A stretch of 17,743 nucleotides of DNA from an uncultured Erysipelotrichaceae bacterium (GTDB taxonomy: Bacteria > Bacillota_I > Bacilli_A > Acholeplasmatales > Anaeroplasmataceae): NCBI GenBank assembly GCA_902796895.1, contig CADBQV010000143.1, forward strand, positions 1-17,743, read 5' to 3'. The notes under the pieces were generated by a model, which saw only the letters and a list, made by a program, of their open reading frames with translations, ran no database searches and had not been told where the DNA came from. Within the stretch, counting starts at the first letter, position 1; each line of letters starts with the position of its first letter. The position numbers and the translations under genes are program-made. Of the stretch, positions 1 through 8,690 are shown in pieces.

Positions 1-1
1 A

Positions 2-901
2 GACTTATTAAATTTTAATAGTGATAATATTTTGGCTGATAAGCTAGAGATTGAATCAATGATTAGAATATCAGGTGAAATAGGAATTGTACCCCTTAGC
101 ATATCACTAACATCAAATAATAGTGGTATTATAAGAAGATTTGTAAGCTTAATTAAAAAATATTATGATGTAGAAACTGATATTTTAAAAAGAGTTATTG
201 ATAGATTTGATAGTCACACAAACTATACTGCAATAATTAATAAGGGCGCAGATATTATAATTAATGACTTAAATTTATTACATGAATCATCTAATTATCG
301 TCAAGATTTAGATGAAAGATTAATAGAAGCATATTTAAGAGGGGCATTTTTAGTTAGAGGAAGTGTAAATGATCCCTCTAGTAAAACAAATCATTTAGAA
401 ATATCATCAACTAGTGAATCTGAAATTATCTTTTTACAAAGATTGATGAATAATTTTGAATTAAATGCAAGAATTTCTAAAAGAAAGAATTATTTAGTAT
501 TATATATTAAAGCAATTGATTCTATAGCTGATTTTTTATATCATATTGGCTGTAATCAAATAATGGAAAAATTCCAAGATATTGTAATTACTAAGAAATT
601 AAAAACAAATGCTAAAAGAAGTGTTAATCTTGATTTAGCAAATCAAGAAAAAACAAATAGTGCTGCAAAAATGCAGGTGAAATATATAAAGGTAATTGAA
701 TATAATTATCCTTTAGAAAAAATAGATCAAAAAATATTAATGGTAATGAAAGTAAGACTTGATTACCCAGATTATTCATTAAATGACTTACTTACAGTTA
801 TTCATAATGAATATGATCCTGATTTAACAAAGAGTGGATTAAACCACAGATTTAGAAAAATAAAGCAGATGGCAATAGACCTTAAAAAGTCTAACAAATA
901 G
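2..901 (+). CDS. whiA: DNA-binding protein WhiA (5' end cut by window edge)
   Basis: WhiA is a DNA-binding protein of Gram-positive bacteria, linked to sporulation control in actinomycetes and to cell division in Bacilli. The visible 299 residues show its two parts. The first is a LAGLIDADG-endonuclease-like region with the motif LRGAFLVRGSVNDP and a nearby HLEI. The second is a C-terminal helix-turn-helix with RLDYPDYSLNDLL and SGLNHRFRKI. The frame is open right to base 2 and the extra residues DLLNFNSDNILADK fit the normal WhiA N-terminus, so the true start lies roughly ten codons outside the window. The TTG at 32 is therefore not the start. whiA usually follows rapZ and yvcK in Firmicutes, which would lie to the left. 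It ends in TAG and no terminator hairpin follows. Family assignment is strong; the regulatory role here is inferred from the family. Confidence 0.93.
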   Translation, partial: DLLNFNSDNILADKLEIESMIRISGEIGIVPLSISLTSNNSGIIRRFVSLIKKYYDVETDILKRVIDRFDSHTNYTAIINKGADIIINDLNLLHESSNYRQDLDERLIEAYLRGAFLVRGSVNDPSSKTNHLEISSTSESEIIFLQRLMNNFELNARISKRKNYLVLYIKAIDSIADFLYHIGCNQIMEKFQDIVITKKLKTNAKRSVNLDLANQEKTNSAAKMQVKYIKVIEYNYPLEKIDQKILMVMKVRLDYPDYSLNDLLTVIHNEYDPDLTKSGLNHRFRKIKQMAIDLKKSNK

Positions 902-911
902 CATTATTTTA

Positions 912-940
912 TTGATAGCAAATTAAAATTATGATAAAAT
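912..940 (+). promoter_or_regulatory. sigma-A-type promoter for the 258-aa membrane protein gene
   Basis: A -35 box TTGATA (912-917) is followed after exactly 17 bp by a -10 box TAAAAT (935-940), with a TG at 932-933 giving an extended -10 (TGATAAAAT). Each hexamer matches consensus at five of six positions. It lies just after the whiA stop and would start transcription about 35 bp before the TTG start at 984. The gene is thus probably not dependent on whiA transcription. Confidence 0.65.
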
Positions 941-983
941 AAATCGTGTATTTGTTTTATACAAATTAAGGAGATGAATTTAT

Positions 984-1760
984 TTGGCTCGTGTCGTAAG
1001 AAAAGTATCTTCTAAGGCCACAATGGGGCAAAAAAAAGAAGGAAGATTTTTTAATAGTAAAAAGTTTTGGATTTTAATTTCAACTATTGTAATTGTATTA
1101 ATCGCAGTTGCAGTAACAACAGGAATTATAATTTATAACAATAATAAAGCAGAAGAAACAAAACAAGTTGATGATTATTTTGGAAAATCAGATTATTATA
1201 AAAATAAAGATTACAACAACAATAATCAATATGAAATAACTGGATTTAATAAATCAACTTATGGTGCACTTAAGATGTATACATCTAGTGATTCATCAGA
1301 TACAGATGCAGGTGATATCTATGTTACATACGCAATTGTATTTGCATGTGATTTATCTACATTCTATCCAATGGATTATTATATAACTGATTCTGATGGA
1401 AATAATCAAAATCAAAAGAATGATGAGCATGAAAAAATTTATAAATATTTAATTCAATTACAATATGAAATTGAAAAATATAATGAAACAAGTGATCAAG
1501 TTGCAAAATTATTTATTATTGATTTAGCATCTAAGGATGGTAGTGAAAATAATAAAATATTAGATGATCAAGAATTTGTTCAATCAAGTGAAGATGATAT
1601 AATTACTCAATTTATTAGTGTTCATACTGAAGATGGATTACAAACAAAACAAGATAACAGAAGTATTTACACTGATAGCTTCCATACAATGACTACAACT
1701 ACTATTTCAAATATAATAAGATGTATTACAGAAGATTTTAAAAAATTAAGTAATGAATAG
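984..1760 (+). CDS. Single-pass membrane protein of unknown function
   Basis: I do not recognise this 258-residue protein. It has a basic N-terminus (residues 1-27, many K/R), one hydrophobic helix at about 28-51 (FWILISTIVIVLIAVAV), and then about 205 residues rich in D, N, S, Y and K. This suggests a short cytoplasmic tail with the bulk outside the cell. The alternation of beta-like (IYVTYAIVF, KLFIIDLA) and helical stretches faintly recalls a thioredoxin fold, but there is no CxxC: the only cysteines are single ones in FACDL and IRCIT. That idea is weak inference. The TTG start is chosen because AAGGAG (968-973) sits 10 bp upstream; the next in-frame ATG is at 1023. It is flanked by its own promoter and a strong terminator, so it looks monocistronic. 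The gene is well supported; its function is unknown. Confidence 0.8.
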   Translation: MARVVRKVSSKATMGQKKEGRFFNSKKFWILISTIVIVLIAVAVTTGIIIYNNNKAEETKQVDDYFGKSDYYKNKDYNNNNQYEITGFNKSTYGALKMYTSSDSSDTDAGDIYVTYAIVFACDLSTFYPMDYYITDSDGNNQNQKNDEHEKIYKYLIQLQYEIEKYNETSDQVAKLFIIDLASKDGSENNKILDDQEFVQSSEDDIITQFISVHTEDGLQTKQDNRSIYTDSFHTMTTTTISNIIRCITEDFKKLSNE

Positions 1761-1786
1761 CTAGCTTGTTGCTAGCTATTTTTTTT
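1756..1786 (+). terminator. Rho-independent terminator after the membrane protein gene
   Basis: A perfect 10-bp stem (AATAGCTAGC at 1756-1765 with GCTAGCTATT at 1771-1780) encloses a 5-base loop TTGTT and runs into eight Ts (1779-1786). The TAG stop codon of the upstream gene lies inside the left arm. Only 23 bases separate the T run from the tex start. Confidence 0.85.
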
Positions 1787-1809
1787 AAAGAAAATGGGGG
1801 AATTTAAAA

Positions 1810-4800
1810 ATGGATTTAGTTTTAAATGAAGATATTATAAAGAATGTCGCAAAAGAAAAAAACATTAAAGAATCACAAATTAAAGCAGTATTAGAAATGC
1901 TAAAGGATGATAAAACAGTAGCGTTTATCGCAAGATATCGTAAAGAGGCTACTGGTAATTTAGATGAAGAAGAAATAAGAGAAATTTCTGATTTATATGA
2001 ATATAATGTTAATTTAAATAAAAGAAAAGAAGATGTTAAAAGATTAATAGCTGAAAAAGGTCTTTTAACTGAAGAATTAGAAGCAAAAATTAATGCTTGT
2101 GAAAAATTAATTGATGTAGAAGATTTGTATTTACCATATAAGGAAAAGAAAAAGACTAAAGCTACAGAAGCAATTAATAATGGTCTTTCACCTTTAGCTG
2201 ATTATATGATGCAACTACCTATTGATGGTAATAAAGAAGAAATAGTAAATGAATATTTAAATGAAAAAGTAAAAACATATGATGATGCTATTACTGGTGC
2301 TAAATATATAATTGCTGAAAGAATTAGTGATGAGGCTAAATATAGACAATTTATAAGAGAATATTTTAAAGCTAATGGTATTATTAAAACAAAAAAGAAA
2401 AATAATGATAATGACTTAGAAGAAAAATTCTTACAATATTATGATTCTTCTGAAGCAATTAATAAGATTAAACCACATCGTATTTTAGCTATAAATAGAG
2501 CTGAATCACTTGAGGTATTAAATGTTACACTTGATGTTGATACAACTAAAATATTTGAATATTTAGTCTTAGATATTTGTCAAAATAAAAATTCTTTATT
2601 TGATTTAGAATTAAAGGATTCTATATTAGATAGCTATAAGAGATTAATATATCCATCTATTTCAAGAGAAATAAGAAATGATTTAACAGCTTATGCTGAA
2701 GAACAAGCTATAAAAGTATTTAAGATTAACTTAAAGAATTTATTACTTGAAGCACCTATTAAGGGTAAGACTGTTTTAGGTGTTGACCCTGCATTTAGAA
2801 CAGGTTGTAAATTTGCAGTTATATCTAAAGAATCAAATGTCCTAGATTTAGGTGTAATATTCCCTAATGAATTAAAGAAGGATTCAGAGGTTGACCCTAA
2901 GAAGGTTAAAGAATCTAAAGATACTATTGTTAAAATAATTAAAGAATACAATGTTGAAATAATAGCTATTGGTAATGGTACTGCATCTAGAGAAACAGAA
3001 AGCTTCATTGCTGAGGTTATCAAAGAAAACAATTTTGATATTCCATATGTTATTGTAAGTGAAGCAGGAGCTTCTATTTATAGTGCTTCACAAGTAGGTA
3101 TTAAAGAATTCCCTGATTTACCAGTTGAAAAAAGAAGTGCTATATCTATCGCAAGAAGAATTCAAGACCCACTTGCTGAGCTTGTAAAAATTGATCCTAA
3201 AAATATTGGTGTAGGACAATATCAACATGATGTTACACCAAAGAAATTAAATGAATCACTTGATAATGTAGTAATTGACTGTGTAAATAAGGTTGGTGTA
3301 AATTTAAATACTGCATCAGTATCCCTTTTAAAATATGTATCAGGCTTATCTAATCAAACAGCTGAAAACATTGTTAAATACCGTGAAGAAAACAATGGAT
3401 TTAAATCTAGAGATGAGCTTAAAAAGGTAAGTAAGCTTGGACCTAAAACATATGAACAATGTGTAGGTTTCACACGTATTATTGATGCTAAAAACCCACT
3501 TGATAGAACAGATATTCACCCTGAAAGCTATGATAAAGCATTAAAAATCTTAGCAGCAATCAATTTCAATCCAGAACAAATTGGAACAAATGAAATAAAA
3601 GAAAAAATAGATTCTTTAACTTTAGAAGAAAAAGAAAATATAAGATTAAATGTAGATATTGATAAATATACATTTGATGATATTTTATTATCATTAAAAT
3701 CTCCTGCAAGAGATATAAGAGAAACATATCCAGGACCAAAGCTTCGCCATGATGTAATGCATTTTGAAGATATAAAGGTTGGTATGGAATTAGATGGTGT
3801 TGTAAGAAATGTAGTAGATTTTGGTTGTTTTATCGATTGTTATGTTAAATATGATGGCCTACTACATGTATCTAATATGTCATTAAAGAAGATTAATCAC
3901 CCAGCAGATATGCTTCAAATAGGTGATAATGTACATGTTTATGTTATATCTATTGATTATGATAAGCATAAAATGGAATTATCATTAATCAATCCAAATA
4001 GCTTTAAAGATTTTAAAACTATTAAAGTTGGTGATTGGCTAGATGGTAAGGTAATTGAAGTTAAAGATTATTATATAAGATGTGATTTTGGCTATAGATA
4101 TATGGCAACAATCAATAAGCATGATATATCTATATATGATATTAATTTATTAAATCTATTTAAAGAAGGACAAAGTGTTAAAGCTAAGGTATTAGATATC
4201 GATTATAATAATCATACTTATAATTTAACAATGCTAAAGGATAGTGAAAGAGTTGATATTAAAAATATCAAAAAAGGCACTGAAATTGATGGTATTGTTA
4301 AAGCAATTAACGAATATGGTATATATGTAGATTTAGGTGTTAAAAAGGATGCCTTTGTTAGATTATCTAACATGAGCTTAGATAAATCATTAAAAGCAAA
4401 TGACATTGTAAAAAAATATGATAAGGTTCATCTATATATCTTAAATGATGATGAATCTAAAAACACATTTGATGCATCTTTAATTAATCCAAATGATAAA
4501 TTAAAGCTTGAAGATATTGTTATAGGTAATTTATATAAAGGTGTTATTAAAAAGATAGAATCATATGGCATTTTTGTAGATATCGGCTTAGATAGACCTA
4601 CATTTATTCATATATCTAATTTATCATTATATGAAATTACTGATCCTAATAAATTATTTAAATTAGATGATGAGGTTAATGTATATATCTTATCTAAGGA
4701 TGAAAAGGATAATAAGACAGATGGTTCTTTAATAAATCCAAAGGATAGATTAGAAATTAAAGATTTAGTCATCGGAAATAAAATTAAAGGATTTGTTAAA

Positions 4801-5469
4801 AAGATTGAACAATATGGAATATTTGTAGATATTGGATTAAAGAAACGTGGATTCATCCATAATTCATTATTAGATAAAAAATATAATATAGATGATGAAA
4901 TCGAATGTTATATAAATAATGTATCTATTAAAGATGAAAAAATAGATTTATCAATGATAAATCCTAAAGATATCTTAAAAATAGAAGATATAAAAGAAGG
5001 CGATGAATTTGATGGTGTTGTTCGTCAAATCACATCATATGGTGCTTTTATTAGCTTAAAAAATAACATTGATGGTTTAGTTCATATTAAAAATATTTCA
5101 AATAAGAAAATAGATAAGGTTGAAGATGTATTAAATGTTAATGATAAGGTTCATGTTTATGTATTATCAAATGATATTAAAAACAAAAAACTTCAATTAT
5201 CATTAATTGATCCTAAAACAATATTACATTTCGATGACATTAATGCAGGTGAAATATATGATGGATATGTTCGTCAAATCACATCATATGGCGCATTTAT
5301 TGACTTATCAAAGGAAGTATCAGGATTACTTCCTATAAATAGAATCTCTAAAGAATTTATTAGTGATATTAATGACTATGTAAAAGTAGGAGAAACTATT
5401 AAAGTATATGTTTTAGGAAAAGATAAAGAAACAAAAAGAATTGAATTATCATTACTTGAAATTGAGTAG
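1810..5469 (+). CDS. tex: Tex-family RNA-binding transcription accessory protein with seven S1 domains
   Basis: Tex proteins are cytoplasmic nucleic-acid-binding factors related to eukaryotic Spt6. Residues 1 to about 640 are a standard Tex core: a helical N-terminal region with YRKEATGNLDEEEIREI; a YqgF/RNase H-like domain from about 321 (VLGVDPAFRTGCKFAV, later IGNGTASRETE); the hallmark block VSEAGASIYSAS then IGVGQYQHDV; and helix-hairpin-helix from about 497. Typical Tex has about 700-780 residues and one S1 domain. This protein has 1219 residues and seven S1-like units, starting near 652, 735, 815, 898, 981, 1055 and 1138, many joined by a linker like SLINP. Unit 2 is degenerate and unit 5 is short. 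The core and last units read through in one frame with no sign of error. The ATG at 1810 follows a GGGGGAA ribosome binding site (1796-1802). The role of the extra S1 array is unknown; stronger RNA or ribosome binding is inference. Confidence 0.95.
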   Translation: MDLVLNEDIIKNVAKEKNIKESQIKAVLEMLKDDKTVAFIARYRKEATGNLDEEEIREISDLYEYNVNLNKRKEDVKRLIAEKGLLTEELEAKINACEKLIDVEDLYLPYKEKKKTKATEAINNGLSPLADYMMQLPIDGNKEEIVNEYLNEKVKTYDDAITGAKYIIAERISDEAKYRQFIREYFKANGIIKTKKKNNDNDLEEKFLQYYDSSEAINKIKPHRILAINRAESLEVLNVTLDVDTTKIFEYLVLDICQNKNSLFDLELKDSILDSYKRLIYPSISREIRNDLTAYAEEQAIKVFKINLKNLLLEAPIKGKTVLGVDPAFRTGCKFAVISKESNVLDLGVIFPNELKKDSEVDPKKVKESKDTIVKIIKEYNVEIIAIGNGTASRETESFIAEVIKENNFDIPYVIVSEAGASIYSASQVGIKEFPDLPVEKRSAISIARRIQDPLAELVKIDPKNIGVGQYQHDVTPKKLNESLDNVVIDCVNKVGVNLNTASVSLLKYVSGLSNQTAENIVKYREENNGFKSRDELKKVSKLGPKTYEQCVGFTRIIDAKNPLDRTDIHPESYDKALKILAAINFNPEQIGTNEIKEKIDSLTLEEKENIRLNVDIDKYTFDDILLSLKSPARDIRETYPGPKLRHDVMHFEDIKVGMELDGVVRNVVDFGCFIDCYVKYDGLLHVSNMSLKKINHPADMLQIGDNVHVYVISIDYDKHKMELSLINPNSFKDFKTIKVGDWLDGKVIEVKDYYIRCDFGYRYMATINKHDISIYDINLLNLFKEGQSVKAKVLDIDYNNHTYNLTMLKDSERVDIKNIKKGTEIDGIVKAINEYGIYVDLGVKKDAFVRLSNMSLDKSLKANDIVKKYDKVHLYILNDDESKNTFDASLINPNDKLKLEDIVIGNLYKGVIKKIESYGIFVDIGLDRPTFIHISNLSLYEITDPNKLFKLDDEVNVYILSKDEKDNKTDGSLINPKDRLEIKDLVIGNKIKGFVKKIEQYGIFVDIGLKKRGFIHNSLLDKKYNIDDEIECYINNVSIKDEKIDLSMINPKDILKIEDIKEGDEFDGVVRQITSYGAFISLKNNIDGLVHIKNISNKKIDKVEDVLNVNDKVHVYVLSNDIKNKKLQLSLIDPKTILHFDDINAGEIYDGYVRQITSYGAFIDLSKEVSGLLPINRISKEFISDINDYVKVGETIKVYVLGKDKETKRIELSLLEIE
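5020..5042 (+). repeat. Direct repeat copy 1 in tex S1 domain 6
   Basis: These 23 bases, encoding most of VRQITSYG, are identical to 5269-5291. The two copies are exactly 249 bases (83 codons) apart and fall at the same position of neighbouring S1 domains. That fits tandem duplication of a whole S1 unit. Confidence 0.85.
5269..5291 (+). repeat. Direct repeat copy 2 in tex S1 domain 7
   Basis: This is the second identical 23-base copy of 5020-5042, in the last S1 domain. Sequence on either side is homologous but diverged, so the identity is local: either the core of the motif has been conserved or it was recently converted. Confidence 0.85.
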
Positions 5470-5489
5470 CAAATTTGCTACTCTTTTTT
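5464..5489 (+). terminator. Rho-independent terminator after tex
   Basis: A perfect palindrome at 5464-5483 forms an 8-bp stem (GAGTAGCA/TGCTACTC) with an AATT loop, followed by six Ts (5484-5489). The tex TAG stop is within the left arm. Confidence 0.85.
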
Positions 5490-5504
5490 CTGTTTTAAAG
5501 GCAT

Positions 5505-5530
5505 AAAAAAATAGGCCCTAAGGCCTATTT
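5505..5530 (-). terminator. Rho-independent terminator for the lipoprotein operon
   Basis: A perfect 9-bp stem (AAATAGGCC 5509-5517 with GGCCTATTT 5522-5530) has a 4-base loop. On the minus strand it runs into seven Ts (5511 down to 5505). It lies just past the TAA stop of the 1049-aa lipoprotein. With the tex terminator it insulates two converging transcription units. Confidence 0.85.
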
Positions 5531-5538
5531 AAATGATA

Positions 5539-8500
5539 TTATTTTTTAATATTAGGTTTAGCCCAATCCTTATTAGAATCGAACCATGATTCATAAATTG
5601 ATAAATCATTATCGATATAAGAAGCAGTATATTCTTCATATATTTTCTTTTCTTTATATTCAGTAATTGAATGTCTTAAAGAATTTAATTTATTATCAAT
5701 AACATTTGATTTAATATTAGAATCTTTAATAGTTATATTTAATGAATTTAATATTAAATATTCTTGGAATGAATCACCCTTATATGTTGAAATAACACTT
5801 GAGAATAAATCATCTAATAATGATTTAATATCTGAATCTAATGAAGAAGATTGTCCATTAATTGTTTCAATATAATAGATAAAGAATTGGTTGAAATTAG
5901 CTGCTTTAGCATCATCTGTATCATTATATGAGCTAATAGTTAATTTAACTGTCTTTTCTTCGTCATTATTATCAGTATATTTTCTTAATATTAATTCAAT
6001 GGCGTCTTGATAACCAGTTGAGTCATCATCACTTGTGAATGTTAAATAATCAGGTGTATCATAATTATTTACAATAATCATGTGGTAACCAAATTGAGTT
6101 TCACATAATGTATCCATTGAAATGTCTTCAACTTGACTTGGAAGAAGACCGAATTTAGCTGTTTCATTATCTGTGTTAAAGAAATAGAAATAACCATTAC
6201 CACTGTTGAATTCTTCTTTATAATTATCGTTTTCTTCAACCTTGAAATTACCATTACCCTTTTGAGCAGAAATAGAATCAGCCATAGTTTTATATATACC
6301 TTTAATATATGTTTGGAAAGGTAATACATAATTAGTTACTGAACTTTGAGTAATATCTTGTAGATTTTCAACAGTTAATAAGAAATTATAATTATATTTT
6401 TCTTTTAATTCATCCCAGCTTGTAAATGTATTATTATCTGCATCCTTAAATGTACCTGATTTGAATTCGTCACCCTTGTTATACATCTTTTTTACGAATG
6501 TTAATGCTTCATAATATGTTGTAGGAGCATAAGCATTTGAAGTATTTAGGTAAGTAGCTTCTTGATAAATTGCTTGAGCTATAGCTACAACTGCTTTATT
6601 GAATTGAGTTAATTCAGTATCATTCATCTTTGATGTAAATTCATTAGGATCATCAGGAGAACCATCGCCATCATCATCGATGTTGATTAATACGTGGTCA
6701 GCATTTAATTCTAATAATTTATCATAATTTTTATTACCAGTTTCAAGTAGATATGATAAATAGCCATCTTTAACATTATCAGCTAATGAATAAGAATCAT
6801 CGCCATCATCTTTTCTCCAAGAATCGAATACTAATAATTTCTTATATGTAGAAAGAGCGCTTGTAGCATCATAATAATATTTAATAACGTCATCCTTATT
6901 AGTATAACCATATGTACCTAATAAGAAAGTTTCTAAGCCTAATGCCTTATCATAAACGCTATTTTCGCCATTATTAAATGCGTTAATTGAATCATCTAAT
7001 GCTGAAACATTATTATCATGTTCTTCATCATCAATTAAATATAAATTATAATCTGATTTTACAAAATAATCATAATATGTATATGCAAATTGTAATTCAA
7101 AGAATTGAGGAATAATAGTTTGAGCATATTTTTTAGATGCATCCTTATAGAAATCTTCAACAGAATAATAAGTATCATTAATCTTTAAGATGTTTTGATC
7201 ATTTTTATTAACTGAATGATCTAATAATGTATATGAATCACTATAAGATTGATAGAATCTATTTTCTAAGAATGGATCATATATTTCAATTTTTGCATCT
7301 TCATATAATTTTTCTTCATTAGTATTTATATAACTATTATTATCATTAATAATTTTTTCTTTTACTAATTTGTTGATTTTATATAATTCATCATCATTAA
7401 AATCTTTATATTCCTTTTCTTCAGTATAAGAATAATCTTTAGCAAAAGGATTATAATATTCTGTACTAATACGCATTGCAAGAACATATTTATTGTTGAT
7501 GTTTCTTGGTTCAGTTAACCATTGTCCATCTTCAAGTGTGTCTTGAATTAATGTTTGCATACTAGTTGATACCTTAGATAAGTCATTTTTCTTTTCATTT
7601 ACAACGAATGTAAATGCATCTGAATCCTTATCTGTAGTATCATCTTGTCTATAGTTGTAATAATATTCATATAATTTTTTGTATTGACTAAATGCTTTAT
7701 CTACATCTTTTGTATCTTTATCATATGATTCAATTTCTTCACCTAAAAAAGCCATTGCATCTTCAGCATCTTTTCTAGAATTGAATTGAATAATTACAGC
7801 ATGATATTTACCATATTTCTTGAAATTTTGCTCATAAGTTTGTTTTAAGCTGCTATCTTTAAATAGGTAGTAGTTGTTTTTAACATATGTTTCAGTATCT
7901 TCATTGTAGATATATTCTTGATCAGCAATCTTATATAATGCTTTTCTAGCACTTAAATTCTTAGCTTCAGTTAATATTGTCTCATTAACCTTAGTTTCGA
8001 ATTTGTCTAATGTTATTTGATCAAATTGTAATACATCATCATCTTCATCAAAAAGATAGCCTGACATACCATAACTAACAAATTTAATATCAGTTTTAGG
8101 ATTAATATCTATAGCAATTTGTGCCATATTATCAACCATCTTAGCTTCTTTTTGTGCTGCTTCAGCTTCAGTATATTTTAATATGGCTTTAGCAGAAGAA
8201 GAACTAAATATTACACTTGATAAATTAGAATTAATCTTAAGTAATAATTTATTTCTAATTTCGTTATATTTTTCATCAGTTATTTCATATAATAATTTAT
8301 CTGCTTCATCTTCATCTTCACTATCAGTGAATTTTAAATATTCAAGTGCGGCATCGCCATATTTTGAATCATTTTTGAATGCTTCTAAAGTAGCATTTTT
8401 ATAAACACCAGTTAATGCATTAAATTCTTTTTCATAAATTACATTTTGAATTTTTGTAGTTAATACATCATATGAGTTATATTTTAGCTTTGCATAATAT

Positions 8501-8688
8501 TGTTCGAATGTCATTGAATATTCGCCATTATTAGCCTCAGCTACTTTATCAGATAATTTATCTGCGAATGATGAATAAGGTGTTACAGTGTTTCTTGCTG
8601 TAGTCTCACTACCACAAGATACAAGAGTAGAAATAGTAAGTGCTGTTAGTACGCCTGTGGCAAATACTTTAAATGCTTTTCTTTTCAT
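5539..8688 (-). CDS. Large PrsA/parvulin-like surface lipoprotein, hallmark histidines kept
   Basis: This predicted extracytoplasmic lipoprotein has 1049 residues. Its signal peptide (residues 1-24) ends in a lipobox LVSC, with Cys25 as the lipidated residue. Residues about 50-90 resemble the PrsA/SurA N-terminal arm (GEYSMTFEQYYAKLKYN). A parvulin-like core is suggested by ADHVLI (His665) and, about 200 residues later, QFGYHMIIV (His869); these correspond to the two conserved histidines of parvulin prolyl isomerases, which are normally about 100 residues apart. An EF-hand-like loop (DDDGDGSPDD, from 671) follows the first motif directly. A weaker second candidate is near 290-430 (KYHAVIIQF at about 294, later LEDGQWLTEP). 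PrsA proteins are usually about 280-320 residues, so this one is greatly expanded. It is the second gene of an operon, 2 bp after its paralogue. The lipoprotein call is strong, parvulin ancestry moderate, and isomerase activity unproven. Confidence 0.82.
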   Translation of the reverse strand: MKRKAFKVFATGVLTALTISTLVSCGSETTARNTVTPYSSFADKLSDKVAEANNGEYSMTFEQYYAKLKYNSYDVLTTKIQNVIYEKEFNALTGVYKNATLEAFKNDSKYGDAALEYLKFTDSEDEDEADKLLYEITDEKYNEIRNKLLLKINSNLSSVIFSSSSAKAILKYTEAEAAQKEAKMVDNMAQIAIDINPKTDIKFVSYGMSGYLFDEDDDVLQFDQITLDKFETKVNETILTEAKNLSARKALYKIADQEYIYNEDTETYVKNNYYLFKDSSLKQTYEQNFKKYGKYHAVIIQFNSRKDAEDAMAFLGEEIESYDKDTKDVDKAFSQYKKLYEYYYNYRQDDTTDKDSDAFTFVVNEKKNDLSKVSTSMQTLIQDTLEDGQWLTEPRNINNKYVLAMRISTEYYNPFAKDYSYTEEKEYKDFNDDELYKINKLVKEKIINDNNSYINTNEEKLYEDAKIEIYDPFLENRFYQSYSDSYTLLDHSVNKNDQNILKINDTYYSVEDFYKDASKKYAQTIIPQFFELQFAYTYYDYFVKSDYNLYLIDDEEHDNNVSALDDSINAFNNGENSVYDKALGLETFLLGTYGYTNKDDVIKYYYDATSALSTYKKLLVFDSWRKDDGDDSYSLADNVKDGYLSYLLETGNKNYDKLLELNADHVLINIDDDGDGSPDDPNEFTSKMNDTELTQFNKAVVAIAQAIYQEATYLNTSNAYAPTTYYEALTFVKKMYNKGDEFKSGTFKDADNNTFTSWDELKEKYNYNFLLTVENLQDITQSSVTNYVLPFQTYIKGIYKTMADSISAQKGNGNFKVEENDNYKEEFNSGNGYFYFFNTDNETAKFGLLPSQVEDISMDTLCETQFGYHMIIVNNYDTPDYLTFTSDDDSTGYQDAIELILRKYTDNNDEEKTVKLTISSYNDTDDAKAANFNQFFIYYIETINGQSSSLDSDIKSLLDDLFSSVISTYKGDSFQEYLILNSLNITIKDSNIKSNVIDNKLNSLRHSITEYKEKKIYEEYTASYIDNDLSIYESWFDSNKDWAKPNIKK

Positions 8689-8690
8689 TA

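Noticed and set aside
32..34. TTG at 32 as the start of whiA
   Set aside because: The frame is open to base 2 and the upstream residues fit the WhiA N-terminus, so the gene simply enters from outside the window.
950..966. ATTTGT/ACAAAT hairpin just before the ribosome site of the 258-aa gene
   Set aside because: The 6-bp stem is too weak and AT-rich to claim as a riboswitch or regulator.
2691..3032. Minus-strand open frame inside tex
   Set aside because: It lies fully opposite a strongly conserved Tex core, and has no ribosome site or recognisable protein features.
6133..6324. Plus-strand and overlapping minus-strand (6078-6329) short frames inside the 1049-aa lipoprotein gene
   Set aside because: Both are shadows of the real gene with low-complexity hydrophobic translations.
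8183..8404. Plus-strand 73-codon frame inside the lipoprotein gene
   Set aside because: It is antisense to a coding region, with serine/leucine-rich shadow composition and no supporting signals.
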